A stretch of DNA of 64,000 nucleotides from Orobanche coerulescens (taxonomy: Eukaryota > Streptophyta > Magnoliopsida > Lamiales > Orobanchaceae): contig JAWKAU010000037.1 in NCBI GenBank assembly GCA_033398695.1, forward strand, positions 62,001-126,000. Reading direction: 5' to 3'. Positions 21,294 through 31,460 of this stretch are shown piece after piece. The first letter of the stretch is position 1. Every line of letters starts with the position of its first letter. The position numbers were made by a program, and so were the translations under genes. The notes under the pieces were generated by a model. That model had not been told where the DNA came from. It did no database searches and worked only from the letters and a program-made list of their open reading frames with translations.

Positions 21294-22469
21294 TGTTCTT
21301 CATTTTCAAGAGGTATGTTGGTTAATCTTGTGTTAATCTCAAGATCATGATGATGTTGTTGATGATTACTTCGTGTATTGACGAATTGTTGGAGGATAGC
21401 ATGATTCTTGATGGGTTTTACTTATATATGTTGAGAAAATGATGATTATGACTTGAGGATGAGTGTGTTCTTGATATTTTAAGAATACTTGGAGATTAGA
21501 ATCATGTCTAGGAAGAGTTATGTTAAGATTATTAGATGATTAACATAGCTTTGAGATGATTATTGATGTTGGTTGTGTTCTTGGGAGATTTTAGCCATTT
21601 TAGTGTAGGATTACGATGAGTTATGAGATAATTATCATAATCTTGAAATGGTTAAGTTAATCTTGTTGATTAATTCGAAATTCATGATGATTGATGGTTG
21701 TTTAGACATCATGTTTGTAGTGTGATGATGATCTTGGGGTGATTATGATGATATCAATATAATAGGAGGAGTAATGTGATGTTGTTCTTGATAATCCTTG
21801 TTGAATTGTTTTTCACAAGTATTAAGAACATTATGATCATATTAATTGATCATTGATGTGATTGGAGGATGTTAGAATTCATAGTTGAGGACTATGATAT
21901 TCGTCTGTGTGGTTTGATCGATTCATGATTGAATCGAAGTTATCTATTGTGTTGTTTTCAACATCGATATTGTGTTATTAAATGAATTATATTTCATTCA
22001 AGGTTATTCGAGTGCCTGGGATTGTTGAAGGATGCCATTCATCATTCGTGGAAGGATTTCACCGCTTTCGGTTTGAGGCAAGTTTTATACTTGTACTGGT
22101 CAATGAGATTAATGTTATCATGTATGTGTATGAATGTGTTGTATCATTTCGAGACTTAGTCTCTTCATGATTTGTTGATATCAGGGAATTGTTCGATACA
22201 ATACCCTTTGGAAATTATGCCAAATATTATTATTTTTCGTCACGGCCGGTTTAAGGCATTGAGACTCTAGTTTTTATTGTTGTTGTCGATATCCGATTTG
22301 CGGTATCGATGTATCGATTGTTATTGTTGATATTGATATTCGATTAAGACATTGATATGAGTGTTGATATTGGTGTTTTGATATTGATGTTGTATTGGCC
22401 GATTCAAGGCACTGATGTATTTGATTATCATCTCCATCGTTGGTAACCGATTAAAGGTACTGATGCATC

Positions 22470-22861
22470 CGTTATGTCGTTGTTATAGATTGGTTGTTCT
22501 AAGGTAATCGAGGTACTGAATTGGGACTGTCGAGGATGGTTCCCATCCGTTGTGTCATTGTTATCGATTGGTCATTCTAAGGCAATCGAGGTATTGAATT
22601 GAGACTGTCGAGGATAGTTGTCATCCGTTGTGTCATTGTTATTAGATTAGTCGTTCTAAGGAAACCAAGGTATTGAATTGGGACTGCCGAGGATAGTTCC
22701 CATCCGTTGTGTCATTGTTATTGATTGCTCATTATAAGGCAACCGAGATATTGAATTGGGACTATCGAGGACGTTTCCCATCCATGGTATTATTGTTATC
22801 AATTTACCGTTCTAAGACAATCGAGGTACTTGAATTAGGACCGCCGAGGATGGTACCCATC
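22470..22861 (+). repeat. Tandem repeat, unit about 78 bp, five copies
   Basis: Each unit contains GTCATTGTTAT, GATT, TTCTAAGGCAATCGAGGTA, TTGAATTGGGACTG and CGAGGATGGTTCCCATC. Units start near 22470, 22549, 22627, 22705 and 22783, with moderate divergence between copies. Confidence 0.85.
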
Positions 22862-23064
22862 CACGAGTTATTGTTGTCGTGTTCGCCGACTCAAGACAGC
22901 ACACAATCATTCTTGTGAATTCGGTAATTTTGCGATCGTTGCCGTTTGTGAGTATTTGTGTTTGGAGGCTAGTCTCGCCTAACGCTCGATGGGTAAGTTT
23001 GGGACTTGAACCTTCGTGGTTGGTTTCCCAACACCTACAGTTCGGTAGGTCACAATCATTGGAT

Positions 23065-23360
23065 GACCTCATTGTGATACATCTTCGGCTGTGTGGCTTC
23101 GTCCACCTCAGTGTGATATAGCTTCAGCTGTGTGGCTTCGTCCACATCTACCTCACTGAAATATAGCTTTGGCTGTGCGGCTTAGTCCACCTCATCGTGA
23201 TACAACTTTGGCTGTGTGGCTTCAGCCACCTCATTGTGATACAGCTTCAGCTGTGTGGCTTTGTCCACCTTATTGTGATACAACTTCGGCTGTGTGGCTT
23301 CGTCCATCTCATTGTGATACAACATCGGGCTGTTTGGCTTCGGCCATCTCATTATTGTAT
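23065..23360 (+). repeat. Tandem repeat, unit about 39 bp, about eight copies
   Basis: The unit consists of CACCTCATTGTGATACA, CTTCGGCTGTGTGGCTTCGTC and small variants. Because 39 is a multiple of three, open frames run through it, but they encode only the repeat. Confidence 0.85.
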
Positions 23361-23754
23361 TGCAGCTTCAGTTGAGGGGTTTTCAGGCTATTGTGATGAA
23401 TTGCAACTTCGACTGAGGTCTTTCAGGCGATTATGATGTTTTTTACAGCTTCGACTGAGGGATTTCAGGACGTGTGCAATGTATTGGTGTTTCAGTTGGA
23501 GCCTTTGGGCATCATTGTTATCTGTTTCAGCTTTGGGCTGGTTTGCCTTCGAGTAATTTGCGTGTGTGTTCCATATTGATTATGTTAGGAATATTATTTT
23601 AGATTTCGATGAAGTCATTCTTGTAATCATAATTAATTCAAATGTATGCTCTAAGTACTTGGCATTGTAAAGAAGAACCAAATGAGTATCTTCTATATAC
23701 CTTACAATGATTAGGCTAAGTCTTCATCAAGTGTTGATCAGTTAGAAAAATGGC

Positions 23755-24125
23755 TAAGTATAGAACAGTCAGGAAATCAGGCGAGTTTTGACCAAAACAC
23801 AACTGCAGTCGAGTTCTGAAGAAGGCAAAATATCAGGACAAGATACTATCAGGCGAGCTTTGGTCAACACAAAATGTCAGAGAGGTTTGACCAATATAAA
23901 TATTAGGCGAGATAGCATCAGGCGAGTTCTGGTAACACAACATATCAGAGAAGTTTGACCACAAGCGATTTTATTATCAGTCACGCTTTCAGCCAAGGAA
24001 AATATCAGACGAGTTTTTACTCCAACTGAAAGCAGACGAGTTCCTCGGTCAAACAGTAATATCAGATGAGGTTTTCCCACATGCGAGTTTTTATCGTTTG
24101 AGGTTCTCGGTCAGACTAAATATTA
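23755..24125 (+). repeat. Degenerate short repeats in C1 U3
   Basis: Phrases of the form (A)TATCAGRCGAGTTTTGGTCAAMACA recur about ten times with irregular spacing of 25-45 bp upstream of the TATA box. Confidence 0.65.
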
Positions 24126-24491
24126 GAGGAGGTTGACCAAACCATTACTGCAGCCAAGTATGAGTATCTAAATAGAAGCTCAGGCCACGTCAGCAAGCGT
24201 TGAAAAGTCAACAATAACGGCAAGACATATGCGGACGTAAAAGCAAGGGACAAAGTGATTGATTCCCGGAAGTTAAGGAATTCTTTATTCCTAAAGATTC
24301 AAGTCGGAAGGCTTTCCAATTATAATAATCAAGAATAGTGGCGCAACGATAAGAACATCTTCAAATGGTCAGTTTTGAAGAAAGAGACAGCCTTGCACTG
24401 AGATGAAGAGATAAACAATAAAGTCCACTCTCCAACGGACAGAATTGTTACAAGAGATGCAACGGTTATGAAGAAGCGCAAAGAATTGTAC

Positions 24492-24499
24492 TATAAATA
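24492..24499 (+). promoter_or_regulatory. C1 LTR TATA box
   Basis: TATAAATA, about 110 bp upstream of the HSP90-derived insert. Transcription from this LTR would run into the HSP90 sense strand. Confidence 0.5.
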
Positions 24500-24610
24500 T
24501 CTGAAGACAGATTGAGAAGAAGCACGATGCGAACAATACTTTCATGCGAACAAAGCAATCAAACCAATCAGAGCAATCTATAGCATCGTGAAGAGCTAGT
24601 TTCAGGAGTT

Positions 24611-25512
24611 TCATCATCGGGGAAAGCAAGAAGACTGTTGAGAACTTTCCCTTCCTCGAAAGGCTGAAGAAGAAGGGATATGAAGTCCTTTACATGATTG
24701 ATGCCATTGTCGAGTATGCAGTTGGCCAACTGAAGGAATTTGAGGGAAAGAAGCTTGTCTCTGCTACTAAGGAAGGTCTCAAGCTTGAAGAGAGCGAGGA
24801 TGAGACAAAGAAGAAGAAAGAGTTGAAGGAGAAGTTTGAGGGTCTGTGCAAGGTGATCAAGGATGTTCTTGGCGACAAGGTTGAGAAAGTGATTGTCTCT
24901 GACCGTGTGGTGGACTCTCCGTGCTGTCTGGTGACTGGGGAATATGGATGGATGGCCAACATGGAGAGGATCATGAAGGCTCAGGCGCTGAGGGATTCGA
25001 GCATGGCTGGTTATATGTCGAGCAAGAAGACAATGGAGATCAATCCTGAGAACCCAATTATGGAGGAACTGAGGAAGAGGTCTGATGCCGATAAGAATGA
25101 TAAGTCGGTTAGGGATTTGGTCATGTTGCTGTTTGAGACTGCTCTTCTTACATCCGGGTTCAGCCTTGACGAGCCGAACACCTTTGGGAACAGGATTCAC
25201 GGGATGTTGAAACTTGGGCTGAGCATTGATGATGATGCTGGCGAGGCTGATGCTGAGATGCCTGCGTTGGAGGAAGCCGATGTTGATGCTGATGGAAGCA
25301 AGATGGAGGAGGTTGATTAAATTTTGAATGTCTTGTTTTTCCAGTTTGATGAATTTCGGCGTTTTTTTTGTTTTCAATTTTGAATTCTCTAGTATTATGA
25401 TGTATAATTGTTTTGGATTCGATTCTTGGGAAGACTTATGGTTACTTCTCTAATATGCATCTATGAAGAAGCTATTTTTATTTTAATTACTTTAGTTTTC
25501 GAAAAAAAAAAA
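24611..25512 (+). pseudogene. HSP90: 5'-truncated processed retrocopy of cytosolic HSP90
   Basis: HSP90 is an ATP-dependent chaperone; only its C-terminal third is present. From about 24614 the sequence reads [20 protein letters not shown], then [12 protein letters not shown] (ATG at 24694), [44 protein letters not shown], and ends in the cytosolic co-chaperone-binding tail MEEVD, stop at 25318-25320. The normal D in MxDAIDEYA is V here. The ATPase domain is absent. No intron is seen, a 3' UTR of about 180 bp follows, and an 11-12 A tract sits at 25501-25512. These features indicate retroposition of an mRNA. A weak flank match (GCT...GGAG before, GCT...GGAG after) could be an old target duplication. 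Confidence 0.9.
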
Positions 25513-26097
25513 GCTCTTAAGTTGGAGAAGACAACACTCTTGTCTTAAAGTTTGAGTAAAGGGGTACTTCTTTGAACGAGGTTCTTAGAAATTCAAGGTT
25601 GTTGAGGCATCCACGGGTTCTTGATTGGAAGGTGATAGACAGATTGCGAGTTTTTGAGGCATCCATGGGTTTTCGATCAAGAGGTGCTAGGCAGCCAAAG
25701 GGAGTTGCAACAGCCGCGGGTTTCCACTGGTTGGAAGCTGTTGTAACTGAGATTTCATTGTAACAATCACTAGTTGAACGTTGTAGTGAATTTATCTCCA
25801 ACTGGTTTGGAGAGAAGTGCATTAGTAGAGGATTACTCCACCTCTGAGACCATTATAAGTGATTGTCTGATTTACCGCTTTATCATCATACTTAACTGCT
25901 GCATACATATTTATTGTTCCATTTATAGTCAATTGTTCATCCGCATAATATTTTACAGTTGACAAAGGTTACCTGCAGACGAGTGACCTTAGCTGATCTT
26001 ACTACAACTGTATTTTCTAAAAAGTTGAATTTAGTAAAAGTTTGAATAAGTCTATTCACCCCCCTAGACTTATTCCTGACGACTTGTGACCTACAAG

Positions 26098-26109
26098 TGG
26101 TATCGGAGA
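26098..26109 (+). other. C1 primer binding site, initiator Met (one or two mismatches)
   Basis: TGGTATCGGAGA compares with TGGTATCAGAGC expected; it lies 2 bp after the LTR end. Confidence 0.75.
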
Positions 26110-26149
26110 GGTTGGCTCAATTTTACAGAACCAGATCCATATACTTGAG

Positions 26150-26546
26150 TATATATATTTAAATCTCTCATTATAATGGAACACATGCAACACATACACT
26201 CTAGACTACCTGTCTATTCTGTTGATGAATATGACATTATAATGGAACACATGCAACACATGCACTCTAGGAAGAAATGGCATTCATTATGCAAAGATTA
26301 AGTAATTCCAGGAAGAATTACTCGAAGTATAAAAAGAACTACAAAGTGAATCCCAGGAGGAACAAAATAGCTGGAAACTGGAAAGTAGAATGCTACAACT
26401 GTCATAAAATGGGAAATATCCAGTTTGACTGCACTAAGCTCAAGAAAGATGAAGATAAGAAGGACATGGGAAGAAATAAAGACAAGAGAAAAGCTCTCAT
26501 CAGTGAAGATCAAATTCAAGAGAGAGTAGAATCAAGCGGTGGATTC
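26150..26546 (+). pseudogene. C1 gag remnant (copia)
   Basis: After the leader, a direct repeat (CATTATAATGGAACACATGC, near 26172 and 26234) precedes basic sequence (KKNYKVNPRRNK) and a zinc-knuckle motif, CYNCHKMGNIQFDC. The zinc-binding His is replaced by Asn, which one base change (CAT to AAT) explains. The frame in ORF 26277-26594 then meets the C2 LTR at 26547. Most of gag and all of pol are missing here. Confidence 0.75.
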
Positions 26547-27646
26547 TGTTGGTGCAATTTCGGTATTAGCATCATTGTGCGGATAGAGTTGTGAAACTCT
26601 TTCGCGTTCCGGAAGCGTAAATATAAAGTGCAGAAAATAAATCGACACAAGGATTTATAGAGGTTCAGCTATTAACGAAGCCTACATCCTTTCTCGTTAT
26701 CTTCTTCAATAGGATGAAGATCAACCTCTGCACCTCTCTTCTATCATTCAACGGATAACTGTTACAAACTTGTCTTCTATCGTCCAAGTTAAACCGTACA
26801 ATCTCTCTTCTATCGGTCGAGATACTACCGCTTGTACTTGTCTTTGTGTCGGTCCAAGTTAAACCGTTTTCCTTTTCTATTGGACAAGGAATCAACCACT
26901 CTAGCTTTCTATGGGTACTAGATAAGCCTCACTTAGATATCGATTGCGATTCTAACAATGTCAGATCCTTGATCCTAATAACACCGAATCCAATCATATC
27001 TTTTCTTTTTCCTCTCGTGTATGTATTGAATGTATAAACACTCAAACTATCAATATAAACACAATTAAAACAACAAGAATGTGTATAATAATCTCTGATC
27101 AATATATCGAATGCTTTGCGTTGTTGTATCTTCAATACCATAGGAAGTGGTATTTATAGGCTACAAAGCCTCAACTAGCCGTTAGCTCCCTGACTCTTCA
27201 TTACATACGCTATCGGTTATCCGTTACGTACACTACCACTATTACGTACGTTAATATAAACTTGTTACGCACGTTACACTTCATGCAAATCAGTCGAGTG
27301 GCTTCTGTCTTGATCATTACGTACGTTAGCAACTCCCCATTACGTACGTTATCCATTGTCAACATATCTGTTGCTTGCTGATATATGCCATGACGTCATA
27401 TCCAACATTCATCTTGTTTGAATACTGAAACACTTAGTTGCGTACGTTATCATAATGCTCTAGCGTACATTAAACTTAGCATATTACGTACGTTATGCCA
27501 TCAATATAGCGTACGTTATCTTCCTTCAGTCCAGCTTTTTGCGACTTCGATTTCTTCGTAGTTTTGCTTCGCCTCTTTGTTGTTTTGTTTATCAACTTAA
27601 TCATCAAAACTCTATTAATGAATGTATGGAATAAAATATTCCAACA
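26547..27646 (-). mobile_element. C2 copia element, 3' LTR
   Basis: Plus-strand ends are TGTTGG (26547) and CCAACA (27646), a 6-bp terminal inverted repeat. 26547-27120 aligns closely with 29159-29720, the other LTR. On the minus strand it begins TGTTGGAATATTTTATTCC. TATAAATA (minus) is at 27158-27151, with a palindrome array immediately upstream. The polypurine tract AAAAAGGGGGAAAT (minus) abuts it at 27647-27660. Confidence 0.9.
27151..27520 (-). promoter_or_regulatory. C2 LTR promoter: TATAAATA plus ACGTACGT palindrome array
   Basis: TATAAATA at 27158-27151. Upstream, about ten copies of TTACGTACGTTA-type palindromes or close variants lie in 27205-27520 (for example ATTACGTACGTTAA, CATTACGTACGTTAGC, TAGCGTACGTTATC). 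Palindrome arrays upstream of the TATA box are known in Sirevirus copia elements, which fits this element. Confidence 0.7.
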
Positions 27647-28153
27647 ATTTCCCCCTTTTTGATGATTACAAAACAACATCTTGAATGGGATAAAACCTGC
27701 AAAATAAAATATATATATTGTACGGAACAAAGTTTTCGACTTTGATCGTTTCGTTAGTTTCACCCATCTTTTCTTTTTGTCATTTTCGACTTCTTCATTT
27801 CTCATTTTTCAACTCATTCGTTTCTCCCCCTTTTTGTATACTTAATTTTCTTCTTCTTTTTTGGGATATTACTTTTCTTTTCTCTGCGTCAACTATTTTC
27901 TATTTTCCTATTCAACTCCTTTCTCCCCCTTTTTGTATTCAGCAAAAAGTGTATAAAATATACCAATTGAATATAAATATGCATGATATCAATTAATGAT
28001 GAATAATATATAAATACGGTAATTGAGTTATACCCATTTTAAAAAAAAATTACTCCCCCTGATAAAAATATCCATTTAAAAAAGATTACTCCCCCTAAGT
28101 AAAATACCAATTGATAAAAATTAATTTTTGGGTATCCAACATATAGTTGGTTT
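27647..28153 (-). other. C2 3' non-coding region with repeated polypurine tracts
   Basis: On the minus strand, five A/G tracts with a GGGGGA core occur: 27647-27660 (next to the LTR), about 27822-27836, 27920-27934, 28050-28058 and 28092-28100. Multiple polypurine tracts before the 3' LTR are a known Sirevirus trait. There is no coding sequence. Confidence 0.65.
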
Positions 28154-29101
28154 TTATTTCGAAATATAGACGATATTTGGAATAAAAGTTCCTTTGGGAA
28201 TCCAAATTTTCTTAGTTTTTATCGTCTGTCGTGGGCTTTTACAATTCGAAATGTGATCCCCAATTTTTAAACATTTCTCACAATGGGGTATTTTGAAATT
28301 TACGGATTCGTTTTTAGAACGTGGTTTGAATCCTAACCCCTGTTTATTCAAAGTGTATTTTTGAACCGAGAGCATATTTTCAAATTTCTCGTTTCCGAGA
28401 GAGAATTTCTTCGTTAAATTTTTTAGCTCGGTTTGACTTTTCAAAAGATCATTCTTCAAAATATTTTCGTTTTCAACGCATTTTGAATGATCGGTTTCGA
28501 TAAATTTCCCCCTTTCAAGAATTTTGGAAATTTCAATTTCCAATGATTTATTTTTCGATTGAAGGGATTTTATTTCGGATAAAGCATTTTGGAAATCGGT
28601 ATGTAATAACTCGAATGCTTCAAATAACTCATCTTGAGATGACGTACTTACCCGGCTTTCGACATCACTTTCGTTGAGTGTACTTCGGGCCATAAGAGCG
28701 AGATTTTGATTGAGATCATCATCTTTATTTTCATCGCTCCATGTTGCTTGATTTGTTCCTTCGTGAGTTGCCTCTAACTTTTTCCAAATTTCTTTGGCAC
28801 TATTACATGAGGAAATATGGTCGAGATCTTCCGGATTTAAGGCACAATAAAGCATTTGCGTTGCCTTACAATTTTGGTGGTTGTTCTCCCAATCCATATC
28901 ATCATATTCTTCGAAACTTTTTATAGTCCCGTTGGAATTCATGGGAATGTTCGGACCTAGACATATGATCTTCCAAAGCTCAATATCATAAGCTCGGATG
29001 AAGATTGACATCTTTTTTTTCCACTTCATATAATTTGATCCATCGAAGAATAGAGATTGGTTTGACACAAGATCTTCATTTGGTGCAAATTGGAACTCCA
29101 T
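28154..29101 (-). CDS. C2 gag protein (copia), single ORF of about 315 aa
   Basis: Gag would form the cytoplasmic particle. I place the start at ATG 29101 (MEFQFAPNEDL), about 42 bp inside the primer site, rather than the longer frame that begins in the LTR. The N-terminal part has the copia gag signature (LFFDGSNYMKWKKKMSIFI, residues about 15-33; LWKIICLGP; ATQMLYCALNPEDLDHIS; AKEIWKKLEATHEGT). A coiled-coil middle follows (EIKSLQSKNKSLEIEISKIL). Near the C-terminus is CEKCLKIGDHISNC, with spacing C-X2-C-X5-H-X3-C instead of the usual C-X2-C-X4-H-X4-C. The ORF is uninterrupted. No protease, integrase or RT follows before the 3' LTR, so the element is gag-only. Confidence 0.8.
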   Translation of the reverse strand: MEFQFAPNEDLVSNQSLFFDGSNYMKWKKKMSIFIRAYDIELWKIICLGPNIPMNSNGTIKSFEEYDDMDWENNHQNCKATQMLYCALNPEDLDHISSCNSAKEIWKKLEATHEGTNQATWSDENKDDDLNQNLALMARSTLNESDVESRVSTSSQDELFEAFELLHTDFQNALSEIKSLQSKNKSLEIEISKILERGKFIETDHSKCVENENILKNDLLKSQTELKNLTKKFSLGNEKFENMLSVQKYTLNKQGLGFKPRSKNESVNFKIPHCEKCLKIGDHISNCKSPRQTIKTKKIWIPKGTFIPNIVYISK

Positions 29102-29142
29102 TTGAATCTTCTCCTCAGATGTTAAGCCGCTTATTGGAGGTA

Positions 29143-29156
29143 CCACTCCGATACCA
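29143..29156 (-). other. C2 primer binding site, initiator Met
   Basis: On the minus strand TGGTATCGGAGTGG, 2 bp from the LTR end (29159). Confidence 0.8.
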
Positions 29157-29158
29157 AT

Positions 29159-29827
29159 TGTTGGTGCAATTTCGGTATTAGCGCCGTTGTGCAGATAGAG
29201 TTGTGAAACTCTTTTGCGTTGCGGAAGCGTAAATATAAAGTGCAGAAAATAAATCGACACAAGGATTTATAGAGGTTCGGCTATTAACGAAGCCTACATC
29301 CTCTCTCGGTATCTTTTTCAATAGGATGAAGATCAACCTCTGCACCTCTCTTCTATCGGTCGAGGGATAACCGTTACAAACTTGTCTTCTATCGGTCCAA
29401 GTTAAACCGTACAATCTCTCTTCTATCGGTCGAGATATTACCGCTTGTACTTGTCTTTGTGTCGGTCCAAGTTAAACCGTTTTTATTTTCTATTGGACAA
29501 GGAATCAACCACTCTAGCTTTATATGGGTACTAGATAAACCTCACTTAGATATCGATTGTGATTCTAACAATGTCGGATCCTTGATCCTAACACCGAATC
29601 CAATGGTATCTTTTCTTTTTCCTCTCGTATATGTGTTGAATGTATAAACACTCAAACTATGAATATAAACACAATTACAACAACAAGAATGTGTATAATA
29701 ATCTCTGATCAATATATCGAATGCTTTGCGTTGGAAGTGGTATTTATAGGCTCCAAAGCCTCAACTAGCCATTAGCTCCCTGACTCTTCATTACGTATGC
29801 TATCGCTCCTCCGTTACGTACTCTACC
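29159..29827 (-). mobile_element. C2 copia element, 5' LTR, interrupted
   Basis: It starts TGTTGGTGCAATTTCGG and follows the 26547 LTR up to CGTACTCTACC, corresponding to about 27236 in the other copy. It stops where the Tekay LTR A begins (29828). The remaining roughly 400 bp would be expected beyond the Tekay array, outside the window. A ~20-bp block present at 27121-27141 is absent near 29730. Confidence 0.85.
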
Positions 29828-30012
29828 TGTAACACCCCCGATATATTCAGGAATATTACAGCGCCGTAAATTCTTTACATAAGAATTTACAAGGCTGAAG
29901 AAACTAAAAAGACAAAAATAGATAACACTGTATATGAATAACGAAAATAAGGTACAACAGTTCTGACCGATACTGAAATAAAAATGCCCAAAGGAAGAGT
30001 ATTAATACATTA
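29828..30012 (-). mobile_element. Tekay LTR A (3' LTR of unit X), part 1
   Basis: TGTAACACCCCCGATATATTC opens the LTR. The segment matches LTR B (55429 on) and LTR C (57593 on) until position 30012. There the Tat element inserts with target duplication CATTA (30008-30012 and 41923-41927). It continues at 41928. Confidence 0.9.
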
Positions 30013-30894
30013 TGTTGTTACCTAAATTATTATCCGGAGATAATATTGCTGGAATAATCGAGTAACAAACAAATGCGAGAACACTTCCGTGAGAAAATAA
30101 ATAACACAAGATTTGCCGGGGTTGTTAATCCCGGGCTTGAATGCTCTCGCGAGATGTTATTAATAAGTATACTGTTGAGTACAAATATTAATGTTAGAAT
30201 CTATTACAATGAGTGTAAAGACTTCTAGTTATCTAAGCTGTAGAGCGTGTAGATTGCCGGAAGAACCAGATATGAAGCTCTGTGAGTTCTTGCTATTGAT
30301 GTTCAGTGTATGAGAATGTATCTCTCTCTGTATATCTTTCACTGTATTCACAATGATGTGATCCTCCTTCTGCTGCCGTGTTATGAGCCTCCTATTTATA
30401 GGAGACAAGGTTGCTGGGACCTCTCCGGCGATCACGGGCGACCGCCGTTTTCTATATTATAATAAGATGGCTGATCGTCCCGTCACGTGGGGCTGTTCCC
30501 TTAAAGTCTGGGGCTGCTGCTGGCGGCCAGCTGTGTGAGATAATGGGAAGCCTGCACGCGTCCTGAGTCGTTGTCCGGGGAGGATCCACTTTGTACCTTT
30601 CGGCGGACCTGTCGGTAGGTGAGGTAGGTGACAGGCTGGGGTCAAAGGTCTTATCTGTCAGCGCCTTTTGTGGATCTGCACGTGGGTCACCGTCCAATAT
30701 TCGGTCTTCGACGACTTTGATGGATGTTGGATTCATACGTGGCACGAGACGATCGTCTCTGGTTGGACATCATAGACGATCGCCAGATACCAAAAGACGA
30801 TCGTCGTGGGTGCCGACTGCTGGGTGTCTGCCCAGAGTATGTCTTCTATGGTTGGCCCTCAGATCGTTATGCCGATCGCCATCGAGGCGTATTA
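30013..30894 (-). mobile_element. Tat element 3' LTR
   Basis: It runs from TGTTGTTACC to GGCGTATTA (plus sense). CTATAAATA (minus) at about 30401-30393 lies within the near-palindrome TCCTATTTATAGGA (30390-30403), the probable TATA box. The inner edge is followed by the polypurine tract GCGAGCTGGGGG (minus, 30906-30895). Confidence 0.9.
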
Positions 30895-31230
30895 CCCCCA
30901 GCTCGCTTCGATGTTGAAAACATGGGGTGAGGTGGCACTGTTGGCGATTGCCAATGTTTAGACGATCAGACGATCTAATTTCAAATTTGGACGATCTCCT
31001 TTTGCGTTGGGAGCAGCGGGAAATGAAGGCGGGCTCTCGAAACGTTGTAAGGACACGCGTCACGCTACCATTGGGGGAGTCCAACGGTTTGTCAGACTTG
31101 TCGCCTGGCGTGTCCTCGAAAAGACGCGCACGCGGGATTCGAGGGCTGCATTTAATGTGTCCCCCCCCCCCACGGTTGCACTCCAGCCCTCGGGGTTTCG
31201 CCTATTTGCACAGGGACCCCTGCTCCCGCC

Positions 31231-31240
31231 TATAAAAGGG
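31231..31240 (+). promoter_or_regulatory. TATA box of the antisense gene in the Tat element
   Basis: TATAAAAGGG in a GC-rich setting, about 230 bp upstream of the first likely ATG (31461) and on the strand opposite to gag-pol. This is a good plant TATA box, suggesting independent transcription of the antisense gene. Confidence 0.6.
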
Positions 31241-31460
31241 GCTAGGGCTACTTCATTTCTTCTCTTCACGCATCCTTGCTTTCTAGCCAAGACTCTGCAG
31301 AATTTTTCCAACGATCCTTGTGCCGACCGTCCTTCCTTTTAGGTAAGAACATAAATCTTCTCTCCCCCTTTACTTTTTATAACATGCTGGAGGATCTAAG
31401 ACCTTCGAGACCGGAAGCACCTCCGCCGCCGCAGCTTCGCCTGACCGGGAGGAAATTCCC

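Larger units (their letters stand above)
21294..23582 (+). mobile_element. G3 gypsy LTR, part 2, with two minisatellites
   Basis: This is the continuation of the G3 LTR after the CACTA insertion. 21300-22440 is AT-rich with many GATGAT/TTGATG words and no genes. GAGGCAAGT at 22075-22083 is the plus-strand counterpart of the conserved box in the other LTRs. The minisatellites at 22470-22861 and 23065-23360 follow. The sequence stops at 23582, where the copia LTR C1 starts; the expected GGGTGTTACA terminus is missing here. Confidence 0.6.
23583..26095 (+). mobile_element. C1 copia 5' LTR (Sirevirus-like), enlarged by an HSP90 retrocopy
   Basis: It starts TGTTAGGAAT at 23583. It ends at CCTACA (26095), just before the primer site TGGTATCGGAGA at 26098. 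The end region holds the copia-typical TCTATTCACCCCCCTAGACTTATTCC phrase (26051-26076, split here by position only). TATAAATA lies at 24492-24499. Degenerate repeats of TATCAGGCGAGTTTTGACC type fill the U3 (23755-24125). 24611-25512 is a foreign insert; without it the LTR would be about 1.6 kb. The other LTR is not in the window. Confidence 0.7.

Noticed and set aside
23065..23400. CRISPR-like regular repeat
   Set aside because: The units are directly contiguous with no unique spacers, in plant LTR sequence; it is a minisatellite.
23169..23436. Repeat-encoded protein in overlapping frames
   Set aside because: The frame stays open only because the unit length is divisible by three; there is no start context or non-repeat domain.
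24694..25320. A functional HSP90 gene
   Set aside because: The ATPase and most of the middle domain are missing, there are no introns, an A tract follows, and the copy sits inside an LTR.
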